From: Parafannyhessea umbonata
GTDB taxonomy: Bacteria; Actinomycetota; Coriobacteriia; Coriobacteriales; Atopobiaceae
Length of the DNA stretch: 64,000 nucleotides
Assembly (NCBI RefSeq): GCF_900111255.1
Contig: NZ_FOGP01000001.1
Coordinates: forward strand, 564,016 to 628,015
Reading direction: 5' to 3'
The translations under genes and the position numbers were made by a program. Shown piece by piece: positions 50,350 to 59,222 of this stretch (positions are counted from its first letter, which is position 1; the number at the start of each line of letters is the position of its first letter). Below the pieces are notes generated by a model that saw nothing but the letters and a program-made list of their open reading frames with translations, did not search any database and was not told the origin of the DNA.

Positions 50350-50529
50350 ATGGCAGTTCCTAAGCAGAAAAAGGGTCGCGGCGCTACGCACACTCGTCGC
50401 TCGGCCAACAGCAAGCTCGCCGCTTCGGCACGCTCCGTTTGCCCCCAGTGCGGTGCTCCTAAGCTTCCGCATCACGTGTGCCCCAACTGTGGCTACTACA
50501 AGGACCGCGAGGTCGTTGTCACCGAGTAG
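50350..50529 (+). CDS. rpmF: 50S ribosomal protein L32
   Basis: 59-residue bL32. MAVPKQKKGRGATHTRRSAN is the standard start; Cys31, Cys34, Cys44 and Cys47 (CPQCG and CPNCG) form the zinc ribbon. GAGAGG precedes the ATG by 7 bases. The order yceD-rpmF-plsX is widely conserved and links ribosome and lipid synthesis. Confidence 0.98.
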   Translation: MAVPKQKKGRGATHTRRSANSKLAASARSVCPQCGAPKLPHHVCPNCGYYKDREVVVTE

Positions 50530-50551
50530 TCATCTCGCATCAAGTGGCCTA

Positions 50552-50587
50552 GGAGGCCGGTCCCTCTGGGGGTCGGTCTCTTTTTTG
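50552..50587 (+). terminator. rho-independent terminator after rpmF
   Basis: GGCCGGTCCC pairs with GGGGTCGGTCTC over 8-10 bp, including G-T pairs, followed by TTTTTT. The stop is 22 bp upstream. Confidence 0.8.
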
Positions 50588-50651
50588 TTGCGCTGGGGCA
50601 TTGCGTGCCTTCGTGCAGCCCAGACGGGGAAACTGAGCAAGGGGAGAAGAA

Positions 50652-51647
50652 ATGACAACCATTTGCGTTGACGCCATGGGAGGGGACAGGCCCTCCGAGG
50701 TCGTGCTCGAGGGTATCGCCCAGGCCCTGGCCGCCGACGTCGAGCTCGAGGTGCTCGTCGCCGGCAACTCCGAGGTGGTCGAGCCTTTCTGCGCGCAGCA
50801 CGAGCGCGCGCGTGCGCTGTTGACCACCGAGGTCATCGGTATGGAGGAGCACCCCGTCGATGCTGTACGCAGCAAGAAGGACTCCTCCATCGTGAGGGGT
50901 TGCGCCGCCGTGCGCGCCGGTGAGGCCGACGGCTTCTTCTCGGCCGGCTCAACTGGAGCTATCTTCGCTGCCGCCACGCTGGGCATCGGTCGCATCCGCG
51001 GCATCAAACGCCCCTGCATTGCCAGCTCCGTTCCCGGCACCAGCGGCCGCCGCACCGTCTTCTGTGACATGGGTGCCAATGCCGACGTCCGTCCCGAGAT
51101 GATCGTCCAGTTCGCGCGTATGGGCCGCGCATACTCGCGCGTTACGCTGGGAGTCGACGACCCCAAGGTCGCGCTTCTCTCCAACGGCTCCGAGGAGACC
51201 AAGGGCTCCGAGGCCGTCGTCGAGCTGCATGGCGTCCTAGCCGAGGCTGCGGCCTCCGAGGGTTGGTTCGTTGGCAATGCCGAGGGCACCGACATCCTTG
51301 CGGGCAACTTCGACGTCATCGTGACCGACGGGTTCACGGGCAACGTGGCCGTCAAGACCCTCGAGGGAACCGCGAAGTTCATTATGGGCGAGCTGAAGAA
51401 GGCCGTTAACGCCTCGCCCAAGGCGGCGTTGGGCTCACTGCTGCTCAAGAGCTCCCTCAAGGAGATTGCGGCGGGACTCTCGGGTGATGCCTACGGTGGC
51501 GCGATGCTTCTGGGCGTCAAGTCGCCGGTGATTATCGGCCATGGTGCCACCTCTGCTGAGGCCGTCAAGAACGCCACGCTGGTGTGTGCCTCTGCCGTTA
51601 GGGGTGAGCTTGTGAACAAAATCGCGCTCGACGTTGCTGGCGCGTAG
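50652..51647 (+). CDS. plsX: phosphate acyltransferase PlsX
   Basis: Converts acyl-ACP to acyl-phosphate for phospholipid synthesis. MTTICVDAMGGDRPSEVVLEG and GFFSAGSTGAIFAAA, then VTDGFTGNVAVKTLEG and GAMLLGVKSPVIIGHG are the family blocks. 331 residues; GGGGAGAAG before the ATG. Cytoplasmic, peripheral membrane. FakA upstream supplies an alternative route to the same acyl-phosphate. Confidence 0.97.
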   Translation: MTTICVDAMGGDRPSEVVLEGIAQALAADVELEVLVAGNSEVVEPFCAQHERARALLTTEVIGMEEHPVDAVRSKKDSSIVRGCAAVRAGEADGFFSAGSTGAIFAAATLGIGRIRGIKRPCIASSVPGTSGRRTVFCDMGANADVRPEMIVQFARMGRAYSRVTLGVDDPKVALLSNGSEETKGSEAVVELHGVLAEAAASEGWFVGNAEGTDILAGNFDVIVTDGFTGNVAVKTLEGTAKFIMGELKKAVNASPKAALGSLLLKSSLKEIAAGLSGDAYGGAMLLGVKSPVIIGHGATSAEAVKNATLVCASAVRGELVNKIALDVAGA

Positions 51648-51690
51648 CAGCCGCGACCAACAGGGTACAATTACAGAGACTGTTACTCTT

Positions 51691-51723
51691 GCGCGGAGGG
51701 TCGAACCTCCGCGCGTTTGTTTG
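51691..51723 (+). terminator. hairpin with T-rich tail between plsX and acpP
   Basis: GCGCGGAGG, GTCGAA loop, CCTCCGCGC, then GTTTGTTT: a 9-bp stem with a terminator-like tail, 16 bp before acpP. It may partly terminate plsX messages, or shield acpP, giving the ACP message different abundance. Confidence 0.7.
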
Positions 51724-51738
51724 GAAAAGGAACGATGC

Positions 51739-51981
51739 ATGGAGCGTAGCGAGATTTTTGCCAAGGTCGCCGAGGCCATCAAGGAGACCATGGGTGACGA
51801 CAGCCTTGAGATCAGCGAGGCGAGCACCCTCAAGGATCTGGGCGCCGACTCGTTCGACCAGCTCGAGATCATGGTCGCCCTCGAGGAGGCCTTCGATATC
51901 ACCCTGGAGGACGCCGCCGAGGACATGTCTTCCGTCGAGACTGTCGGCCAGACCGTCGACATCGTCTCCTCCCAGCTCTAA
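51739..51981 (+). CDS. acpP: acyl carrier protein
   Basis: 80 residues, acidic. Phosphopantetheine is expected on Ser38 in GADSFDQLE, where the usual DSL is DSF. SEIFAKVAEAIKETMG and EEAFDITLEDAAEDM are helix I and III blocks. ATG 51739 is chosen because it gives the family length; an ATG four bases earlier is out of frame. It is followed after 13 bp by rnc. Confidence 0.96.
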   Translation: MERSEIFAKVAEAIKETMGDDSLEISEASTLKDLGADSFDQLEIMVALEEAFDITLEDAAEDMSSVETVGQTVDIVSSQL

Positions 51982-51994
51982 GGGGCGACGCTCG

Positions 51995-52759
51995 TTGAAG
52001 CTCTTCCAAAGAATCAAGCGGATCGAGGAGATCGTCTCCTACGAGTTCAAGAACAAGGACCTCATCACCAGCGCCATCACGCACCCCTCTGCCGTTGAGG
52101 GCAAGCCCGTCTCCGCGTCCTACGAGCGCCTGGAGTTCCTGGGCGACTCCATCTTGGGCGCCATGGTCGCGACCGACCTGTTCGAGCAGTTCCCCTCGAT
52201 GGACGAGGGCAAGCTGACGCGCATGAAGATCAGCCTGGTCAGCGGCAAGACGCTTTCCGAGGTTGCTGGCAAGCTGGGCATTGGCGAGCTGATCGTGTTC
52301 GGCGAGTCCGAGAAGGGCACGGGTGCCCGCGGCATGCACTCCGCACTCGAGAACGTCTACGAGTCCGTGGTCGGCGCGCTCTACCTAGACGCCGGCTTCG
52401 AGGTCACGCACGAGTTCGTGCGTAAGACGCTCACGCCGTACATGTCTCCCAAGCTGGCCGAGCGTCCGCTCTCGCCCAAGTCGCGCATTCAGGAGGTCAC
52501 CCAGCGCGACTTCCGCTGCGCGCCCGTCTATAAGCTGGTCGGCGAAGAGGGTCCTGCCCACAAGCCCACGTTCGTCTCGGTCGTCCTCATTGACGGACGC
52601 CGCGTCGGTCGCGGCAAGGGCTCCAGCAAGAAGGAGTCCGAGTCTGCCGCCGCCCTCGACGCGCTCGAGCGCCTGGGCTACCTCGACCAGGCTGACGGTG
52701 GCATGCCCAAGCAGGCCAAGAGCGTTTTCAAGAACGCCGACGTGGAAGACGCGTCGTAG
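51995..52759 (+). CDS. rnc: ribonuclease III
   Basis: Cleaves double-stranded RNA in rRNA maturation. The RNase III signature YERLEFLGDSILGAMVATDL carries the catalytic Glu and Asp; SALENVYESVVGALYLDAG gives the second acidic site. The dsRNA-binding domain follows (SRIQEVTQRDF, RGKGSSKKESESAAALDAL). 254 residues. The start is TTG 51995 with AAGGGGCGACG upstream. Note that fpg, found between rnc and smc in mycobacteria, is absent. Confidence 0.95.
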   Translation: MKLFQRIKRIEEIVSYEFKNKDLITSAITHPSAVEGKPVSASYERLEFLGDSILGAMVATDLFEQFPSMDEGKLTRMKISLVSGKTLSEVAGKLGIGELIVFGESEKGTGARGMHSALENVYESVVGALYLDAGFEVTHEFVRKTLTPYMSPKLAERPLSPKSRIQEVTQRDFRCAPVYKLVGEEGPAHKPTFVSVVLIDGRRVGRGKGSSKKESESAAALDALERLGYLDQADGGMPKQAKSVFKNADVEDAS

Positions 52760-52775
52760 AAAGGTATAGGTCCAC

Positions 52776-55700
52776 GTGTATCTGAAGTCGCTCACGCTCA
52801 AGGGTTTCAAGTCGTTCGCCGACAAAACCCAGATGGTGTTCGACCCCGGCCTGACGGTCGTGGTCGGGCCCAATGGCAGCGGCAAGTCCAACATCTCCGA
52901 CTCCATCCTGTGGGTCCTGGGCGAACAGAGCGCCAAGATGCTGCGCGGCCAGGCGATGGAGGACGTGATCTTCTCGGGCTCATCTGGCCGTCAAGCTGTG
53001 GGCCTCGCCGAGGTCACGCTAGTGCTGGACAACAGCGACCGGACCATTCCCATTGACTTCTCCGAGGTCGCCGTGACCAGGCGCATGTATCGCTCGGGCG
53101 AGTCGGAGTACCTTATCAACGGCTCTCCCGCGCGCCTGAGGGACATCACCGACATCCTTCACGACTCCGGCCTGGGCAAAGACACGCACTCGATCATCAG
53201 CCAGGGCAAGCTCGACTCCATCCTGGCGAGCCGCCCCGAGGAGCGCCGCGAGCTGGTCGAGGAGGCAGCTGGCATCTCGAAGCACCGTCGCCGCAAGGAG
53301 CGCTCCGAGCGCAAGCTCAAGGCGATGCAAGACAACCTCACGCGCGCCAAGGACATCCAGAAGGAGATCAACCGCCAGCTCAAGCCGCTCGAGCGCCAGG
53401 TCGACAAGGCCCGTCAGCATCGCGAGCTCACCAACCAGCTTTCCGAGCTCACCACCACGCTGGCCGTCGACGACCTTCGCCAGTTGCAGCTGCGCTATCG
53501 CTCGCTGAGCGAGCGTGGCCGCGAGGCTGATGCCGCCATCGAGCTCGCCCAGTACCGTCTGGACGAAAAGAACAAGGACCTCGAAAAGTACCAGTCCCTT
53601 CTGGAGCAAAAGGGAATCTTCGTGGGAGACCTTGGGGAGCAACGTCGTCGCATGCAGGACCTTCTTGGTCGCATGGACTCTGACATGCGCCTTCTGGAGG
53701 AGAAGGGCAAGAACATGGTTTCTCGCCTTTCCGAGATGCGCATGAACCTCTCCGCCATGGAGCGCCAGGCCAAGGAGGCTGCGGCCGAGCACGAGAAGGT
53801 CGACGCTGAGTACCAGGCGGTCAAGGTCGAGGCCAGCGACCTGCAGCAGAAGGTCAACGAGCTTGGTCCTGCGGCAAAGGAGGCCTCTGAGCGCCGGCGC
53901 AGGCTGGGCTCCAAGGTCGCCCAGTTGACTGCTGACATGCGCGCGAGCCAGCGCACCGCCGACGCCGAGACGCTCTCCTTCGCGAAGTTGCGCGACCAGA
54001 TCTCGAACGCAGAGGTCGAGGACCAGATGTTCGAGAGTCGCCTGAAGCAGATCGCCGACACCATGGCGACCGCCCAGGAGGCGATAGACGAGCGCAGGTC
54101 CCAGAAGCAGAAGGTCGAGGAGGAGCTCGAGGCCGCGCGCAAGGTCGACGAAGAGTCGGCCGAGACGATTCGCTCGTGCAAGGACGCCGTGCGCGCCGCC
54201 CGCTCCCAGGAGGGCGACGCCCGCGGCAAGCTCTCGGGTGCCCGTGCAACCCTCTCTGCCCTCGAGTCCGTCGACGCCCAGACCGAGAATGCTTCCGCGC
54301 TTGTCGCGCGACTTGCGAGCGATGTCGCTGACGGTATCAGCTGCCGCGTGGCTGACCTGGTCGAGGCTCCTGCCGAACTCGAAGGCATCGTCGAGTCCCT
54401 GCTGGGGGAGGACCTGAGCGCCCTCGTTGCCAAGGACGTCGACGGGGCCATTCTTCTTGCAGAACGCGCTTTGGGTTATAACGTAAAAGGCAAGGCTACC
54501 ATCGTCTCGCTCTCCACGAGCTCTGTGCCTGCGGCGGGGGATGCCCCCGGTCGCTCGCTTGAGGGGGAGCTTAAGGTCAAGGCGGGTGCCGAATCGTTGG
54601 TCAAGGCCCTTCTCGGCGATGTCCGCATCGTCGACGACGTGCGCGAGGCGATCCTCGCGCACGAGAAGGTGCCCGGCTTCACCTATGTGACGGCCAGCGG
54701 CGTGACCGTTCTGCCGGACGGGCGCACCACCGTGGGCATGGCGTCGACCGCCGAGCAGGGAGCCCTTGAGCGTAAGCGTCGCATCCGTGCACTCCAGGGT
54801 GGCATGAAGGAGCTTGAGGATGCGCTCGAGTCCGCGACCTCGGCCATCGCCGCCGCCGAGTGCGCGCTGGCCGCCGCGCGCGACAAGAGCGCCCACGCCA
54901 AGGGCGAGGTTGCGCGCCTGAACGGCGAGCTCTCCTCGACGACCAGCGAGATTGGTCGACTCGAGGCTCAGCTCAGGCAGGCGAGTTCCGAGCAGGCTCA
55001 GGTCACCAAGAGTCGCGCCGCAGCTGCGGAGCGCGCGGCCAAGGCACGCGAGGAGGTCGAGCGTCACAAGAAGGCCGCCGATGAAGCCGAGCGTCGCACA
55101 ACCGAGCTGTCCCACCAGCTCGAGGAGGTCCAGGGCGAGCGCCAGAGCGCCTCGCGCGAGGAGAACAACTGCGAGGCGAAGCTATCCGACGCGAAGCTCA
55201 AGCTCGCGACCGTTTCCGAGCGCCGCAACCACCTTGCGGTGCGCGAGGAGGAGCTCAGACGCCAGGTCGCCGACCTCGAGAGGCGTCGTGCCCAGACCGA
55301 GTCGTCATCCCACGCTCTCGACGTTCTTCGCTTGAGGGTGGAGCCGCTGCACGAGCGCTACGACGCCATCCACGAGCGTGCCCTTGCCTGGGCGGCTCGC
55401 CTGCGAGACCGCGCATCGCTCGCCGAGGCGGACTCCGACTCGCTTAAGAAGACCATCGGCGACGCCCGCGGGGCGGTCAACAAGGCCTCGGCCGAGCTCG
55501 AGAGCGCAAAGTCCCTCGCCAACGACGTCAAGGTCGAGGTCGGAAAGCTCGAGGTCCAGGTCGAGAACGCAATCGCGGCCATCACGCAGGACGGCTACGT
55601 CCTGGAGGACGCCCTCAACCTGCCGGCTCCCGAGGACCGCGTTGCCATGGAGCGCACGGTGTCGCGCCTCAAGCGCGAGATTGAGAACATCGGTCCCGTC

Positions 55701-56309
55701 AACGAGGTTGCCATGGACGAGTATCTGACCCTCAAGCAGCGCGCCGACTACATTTCGGAGCAGGTTGAGGATCTCGAGGTCGCGCGCAAGTCGCTGCGGA
55801 AGATTACGGCAGCCATCGAGCGCAAGATGCGCAGGCAGTTCCTGGTCATCTTCGATGCGGTGAACGCGAACTTCTCTCAGATCTTTGGCTTGTTGTTCCC
55901 CGGAGGGCAGGCACACCTCGAGATGACCGATCCCGACCACCTGGACGAGACCGGCGTCGAGATCATCGCTCAACCGCGCGGCAAGAAGATCACCAAGATG
56001 ACGCTCATGAGCGGTGGCGAGAAGTCGCTCACCGCACTGGCGCTTCTGTTTGCCGTCTACCGCACGCGCACGGTTCCGTTCTACGTGTTCGATGAGGTCG
56101 AGGCCGCGCTTGACGACTCGAACCTCTCCAAGCTGCTTGACGCCATCGAGGCTCTCAAGGACACCACGCAGCTGATTGTCATTTCTCACCAGAGGCGCAC
56201 CATGGAGGAGGCCGACGTGCTGTACGGCGTATCCATGCAGGCAGACGGCGTGAGCCACGTCGTGAGCCAGCGCCTGGACAAGGCTACCGGAAAGGTGGTT
56301 GAAGCATAA
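52776..56309 (+). CDS. smc: chromosome segregation protein SMC
   Basis: 1177-residue SMC ATPase that condenses chromosomes. N-terminal Walker A GPNGSGKSNISDS at about 32-44, Q-loop GEQSAKMLRG, first coiled coil 160-500, hinge about 500-660 (GISCRVADLVEAP), second coil 665-1000, then the signature LMSGGEKSLTALAL and Walker B FYVFDEVEAALDDSN. A GTG start. It runs straight into ftsY by a TAATG overlap; no scpA/scpB here. The string TTATAACGTAAAA in the hinge codons recurs in intergenic DNA (see findings). Confidence 0.97.
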   Translation: MYLKSLTLKGFKSFADKTQMVFDPGLTVVVGPNGSGKSNISDSILWVLGEQSAKMLRGQAMEDVIFSGSSGRQAVGLAEVTLVLDNSDRTIPIDFSEVAVTRRMYRSGESEYLINGSPARLRDITDILHDSGLGKDTHSIISQGKLDSILASRPEERRELVEEAAGISKHRRRKERSERKLKAMQDNLTRAKDIQKEINRQLKPLERQVDKARQHRELTNQLSELTTTLAVDDLRQLQLRYRSLSERGREADAAIELAQYRLDEKNKDLEKYQSLLEQKGIFVGDLGEQRRRMQDLLGRMDSDMRLLEEKGKNMVSRLSEMRMNLSAMERQAKEAAAEHEKVDAEYQAVKVEASDLQQKVNELGPAAKEASERRRRLGSKVAQLTADMRASQRTADAETLSFAKLRDQISNAEVEDQMFESRLKQIADTMATAQEAIDERRSQKQKVEEELEAARKVDEESAETIRSCKDAVRAARSQEGDARGKLSGARATLSALESVDAQTENASALVARLASDVADGISCRVADLVEAPAELEGIVESLLGEDLSALVAKDVDGAILLAERALGYNVKGKATIVSLSTSSVPAAGDAPGRSLEGELKVKAGAESLVKALLGDVRIVDDVREAILAHEKVPGFTYVTASGVTVLPDGRTTVGMASTAEQGALERKRRIRALQGGMKELEDALESATSAIAAAECALAAARDKSAHAKGEVARLNGELSSTTSEIGRLEAQLRQASSEQAQVTKSRAAAAERAAKAREEVERHKKAADEAERRTTELSHQLEEVQGERQSASREENNCEAKLSDAKLKLATVSERRNHLAVREEELRRQVADLERRRAQTESSSHALDVLRLRVEPLHERYDAIHERALAWAARLRDRASLAEADSDSLKKTIGDARGAVNKASAELESAKSLANDVKVEVGKLEVQVENAIAAITQDGYVLEDALNLPAPEDRVAMERTVSRLKREIENIGPVNEVAMDEYLTLKQRADYISEQVEDLEVARKSLRKITAAIERKMRRQFLVIFDAVNANFSQIFGLLFPGGQAHLEMTDPDHLDETGVEIIAQPRGKKITKMTLMSGGEKSLTALALLFAVYRTRTVPFYVFDEVEAALDDSNLSKLLDAIEALKDTTQLIVISHQRRTMEEADVLYGVSMQADGVSHVVSQRLDKATGKVVEA

Positions 56310-57205
56310 TGGGTATGTTCGATCGACTCAAAGAGGGGCTCTCTCGCTCGCGACAGGCGCTGAACGAGGTCTTCTACATGGGCGGCGAGGTCGACGAGGA
56401 CTTCTGGGAGGACCTCGAAGACCGTCTGGTCATGGGTGACATGGGCGCCGAGGTTGCCATGCAGGTGACCGACGACCTGCGCGAGCAGGCTGCGCGCGAC
56501 GGGCTCACTACGGCACCGAAGCTGCGGGAGGCCCTGGTGGCGCGCCTTTCCCGAGAATTCGCAACTGCCGAGCGCGACCCGTTCGACGATACGCCCTCCT
56601 GCGTCCTGTTTGTGGGTATCAATGGTGCGGGCAAGACGACTACCTGCGGAAAGCTTGCCGGCAAGGCAAAGGATGCGGGCAAGGTGTGCATCCTGGGCGC
56701 CGCAGACACGTTCCGCGCCGCCGCCATCGAGCAGCTCGAGGTCTGGGGCGAGCGCTCGGACACGCAGGTCATCACGCGCGAGCGCGGCGTCGATCCTGCG
56801 AGCGTCTGCTATGAAGTTATCCAGCAGGCCGAGAAGGACTCGGCCGACCTTGTCCTGATCGATACCGCAGGGCGCCTTCATACTAGTCCCGAGCTCATGC
56901 GCGAGCTCGCGAAGGTCGTCAAGGTGACCCGAAAGCGCGCGAACATGCCCGTCTCGGTTGTTCTGGTCATCGACGCCACTACCGGACAGAACGGGTTGAA
57001 CCAGGCCAAGGAGTTCAACGATGCCCTTGAACTCGACGGCATCATCGTGACCAAGCTTGACGGCACCGCCAAGGGCGGCATTGCCGTCGCAATCTCGCAC
57101 GACCTCAACCTGCCCATCTATCGCATCGGTGTGGGCGAGGGGCTCGACGACCTTCAAACCTTTGATGCCACGTCCTTCTCGCGCGCGCTCGTCGGCGAGG
57201 AATAG
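56309..57205 (+). CDS. ftsY: signal recognition particle receptor FtsY
   Basis: SRP receptor GTPase. N domain (residues 1-90), then the G domain: GINGAGKTTTCGKLAGKA, DTFRAAAIEQL, DTAGRLHT and TKLDGTAKGG. At 298 residues it is the NG core only, with no N-terminal acidic A domain or membrane helix, so membrane contact would need the short first helix MGMFDRLKEGLSRS, which is amphipathic. Coupled with smc upstream; ffh follows after 23 bp. Confidence 0.96.
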   Translation: MGMFDRLKEGLSRSRQALNEVFYMGGEVDEDFWEDLEDRLVMGDMGAEVAMQVTDDLREQAARDGLTTAPKLREALVARLSREFATAERDPFDDTPSCVLFVGINGAGKTTTCGKLAGKAKDAGKVCILGAADTFRAAAIEQLEVWGERSDTQVITRERGVDPASVCYEVIQQAEKDSADLVLIDTAGRLHTSPELMRELAKVVKVTRKRANMPVSVVLVIDATTGQNGLNQAKEFNDALELDGIIVTKLDGTAKGGIAVAISHDLNLPIYRIGVGEGLDDLQTFDATSFSRALVGEE

Positions 57206-57228
57206 TCGACGGGGGATAGGAGTTTTCA

Positions 57229-58647
57229 ATGTTCAACAGTCTTTCCGACCGCCTCAATTCGACCTTTGACAAGCTGCGCGGCAAGGGTCGCTTGACCGAG
57301 GATGACATCAATGCGGCCATGCGCGAGATTCGCATGGCGCTGCTTGAGGCCGACGTAAACTATCGCGTGGTTAAGGGCTTCGTGGCGGAGTGCAAGGAGA
57401 AGTGCATGACCGCCGAGGTCCTGGACTCGCTCACTCCTGCTCAGAACGTCGTGCGCATCGTGCTCGATCAGCTGACCAAGCTGCTTGGCACCACCGAGTC
57501 ACGTCTGACGCTCGCGCAGAACCGAACCCCTAACGTTGTCATGCTCGTCGGTCTGCAGGGTTCCGGTAAGACAACCGCCGCATCCAAGCTTGCTTACCTG
57601 TTGAAGAAGCAGGGTCACAGTCCGCTGCTTGCCGCATGTGACGTTCATCGTCCCGCCGCTGCCGATCAGCTCGAGACGCTGGGTGGTGAGATCGGCGTGC
57701 CCGTGTTTCGTGGTGACGGAAAGGATGCGGTCGCCGTGGCCAAGGGCGGCATCCAGGATGCCGTCGACCGACTGTGTGACATCGTCATCGTTGATACCGC
57801 CGGTCGTCTCCAAGTTGACGAGGAGATGATGCAGGAGGCTGTCGACATCAAGAATGTCGTCAAGCCCGATCAGATTCTGATGGTCGTCGATGCGATGACC
57901 GGTCAGGACATCGTCAACGTCGTCACTGAGTTCGCGAACCGCGTCGACTTCGACGGCGTCATCATGTCCAAGCTTGACGGCGACGCCCGTGGCGGTGGCG
58001 CGCTTTCTGTTCGCGAGGTCACCGGCAAGCCCATCAAGTACGTCTCCATGGGCGAGAAACCCGATTCGCTTGAGGTGTTTCATCCCGACCGCATGGCCAA
58101 GCGCATCCTTGGCATGGGTGACGTGTACGGTATCATCGAGCAGGCCCAACAGGCAGCTGACCAGCAGAACATCGAGAGTGCCGAGCGTATGCTGCGCGAG
58201 GGATTCACTATGGATGACATGCTTGAGCAGATGCAGCAGGTCAGGAAGATGGGCGGCCTCAAAAAGATGATTGGCATGCTTCCCGGTGGTGATCGCATGC
58301 TTGCCCAAGCCGGTGGCAACATGGATGACTCCCAGATTACGCGTATCGAGTCGATGATCTATTCGATGACGAAGGAGGAACGCCTCAAGCCGAAGAAGAT
58401 TAATGGCCAGCGTCGCAAGCGCATCGCCAGGGGCTCCGGTCGCTCTGTCCAGGAAGTTAACCAGCTGCTCAAGCAGTGGGGCGAGATGAACAAGATGATG
58501 GGCAAGATGAGGCAGATGGCCAATGAGGGCGCAAGCTCCAAGAAGGCTCGTCGCCAGATGAAGAACATGATGCGAGGCTTCGGGGGAGCGAACGGATTGG
58601 ATTTGAACCAGATTTCCAACAGCTTCGGCAAGGGCATGAAGTTTTAG
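57229..58647 (+). CDS. ffh: signal recognition particle protein Ffh
   Basis: SRP54 homologue, 472 residues, with N, G and M domains. GTPase motifs GLQGSGKTTAASKLAY, DTAGRLQVDEEMM and SKLDGDARGGGALS, and the M domain with GLKKMIGMLPGGDRM, RIARGSGRSVQEVNQLLKQ for RNA binding and methionine-rich MGKMRQM and KNMMRGFGG segments. The product partner is FtsY, encoded just upstream; the 4.5S/SRP RNA is not found in the window. A terminator follows. Confidence 0.97.
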   Translation: MFNSLSDRLNSTFDKLRGKGRLTEDDINAAMREIRMALLEADVNYRVVKGFVAECKEKCMTAEVLDSLTPAQNVVRIVLDQLTKLLGTTESRLTLAQNRTPNVVMLVGLQGSGKTTAASKLAYLLKKQGHSPLLAACDVHRPAAADQLETLGGEIGVPVFRGDGKDAVAVAKGGIQDAVDRLCDIVIVDTAGRLQVDEEMMQEAVDIKNVVKPDQILMVVDAMTGQDIVNVVTEFANRVDFDGVIMSKLDGDARGGGALSVREVTGKPIKYVSMGEKPDSLEVFHPDRMAKRILGMGDVYGIIEQAQQAADQQNIESAERMLREGFTMDDMLEQMQQVRKMGGLKKMIGMLPGGDRMLAQAGGNMDDSQITRIESMIYSMTKEERLKPKKINGQRRKRIARGSGRSVQEVNQLLKQWGEMNKMMGKMRQMANEGASSKKARRQMKNMMRGFGGANGLDLNQISNSFGKGMKF

Positions 58648-58717
58648 CACTTCTCGTCAAAAACTGGCATCTAACTGCTGTTTTAAACTTTCTACCCAAG
58701 TTCATTTTTATATAACC

Positions 58718-58760
58718 GAAGGAGAAGCCCGACTTAACCCAATGGTCTTCTCCTTCTTAT
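58718..58760 (+). terminator. terminator-like hairpin after ffh
   Basis: GAAGGAGAAG and CTTCTCCTTC are a perfect 10-bp pair separated by 19 bases, followed by TTATC. It lies 70 bp after the ffh stop. Confidence 0.7.
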
Positions 58761-58847
58761 CATCTGCGAAAGACCTGCGGTGATAGGGGAGACTGACCAG
58801 TCGTTGTTCACTTCGCAGGGGGGTATCCTGTCGATTTCTATCTTTTC

Positions 58848-58860
58848 GTTATAACGTAAC
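58848..58860. repeat. partial copy of TTACGTTATAACGTAA palindrome
   Basis: CGTTATAACGTAAC matches the core and right arm of the palindrome at 58889. Confidence 0.55.
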
Positions 58861-58888
58861 TATGCCAGCCATATTCTCCGACTCATGC

Positions 58889-58906
58889 TTTACGTTATAA
58901 CGTAAA
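58889..58906. repeat. 18-bp perfect palindrome TTTACGTTATAACGTAAA
   Basis: Reads identically on both strands over 18 bases. An operator or integration-protein site is possible; related strings occur at 42722, 54475 and 60430. Confidence 0.75.
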
Positions 58907-58951
58907 TGGGAATTGAACTGTGTTTAGATAGTGATTTGTAGGCCAGACTAT

Positions 58952-59005
58952 AAATTATGTAAAGTTCAACAAAGTAATAGTTGTATCTACAAAATTATGT
59001 AAAGT
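58952..59005. repeat. 14-bp direct repeat pair AAATTATGTAAAGT
   Basis: Identical copies at 58952-58965 and 58992-59005, start points exactly 40 bp apart (about four helical turns). An iteron-like or cooperative binding arrangement is possible. Confidence 0.7.
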
Positions 59006-59172
59006 AGATGTTATCGTCACAACTTCTGAGGTAGGAGATGGGACACTCTGTACATCCTCTTTCCGTTTTCTCGCTCTCGGTACCTTTGTATTGCTTGCTC
59101 GCTGTGAGCTCATAGTCTTTTGTTGCACCATGTTCTAGTTTGTGGCTTGCTTTTTCGATAAAACCCTCAAGT

Positions 59173-59222
59173 ACAATCAGTCTGCGTCTCCAGGAACGGG
59201 ACCGGAGACGCAGACTGATTGT
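59173..59222. repeat. 19-bp perfect inverted repeat with 12-base loop
   Basis: ACAATCAGTCTGCGTCTCC and its exact complement GGAGACGCAGACTGATTGT flank AGGAACGGGACC. The GC-rich stem stands out in AT-rich DNA. No T-run follows on either side, so it is unlikely to be an ordinary terminator; it may belong to a small RNA or a mobile hairpin. Confidence 0.8.

Larger units (their letters stand above)
58761..59172. other. AT-rich intergenic with repeats
   Basis: Start of the AT-rich, gene-poor tail of the window. No convincing gene. It holds the TTTACGTTATAACGTAAA palindrome, a partial copy of it 43 bp earlier and a 14-bp direct repeat pair (separate entries). The usual genes downstream of ffh (rpsP, rimM, trmD, rplS) are not here. 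Confidence 0.6.

Noticed and set aside
50228..50671. 147-codon frame overlapping rpmF
   Set aside because: The shorter L32 frame on the same strand is unambiguous; the long frame has no homology features.
58846..59222. attachment site of an integrated phage or island
   Set aside because: No integrase, no tRNA target and no matching direct repeat at another boundary are visible inside the window.
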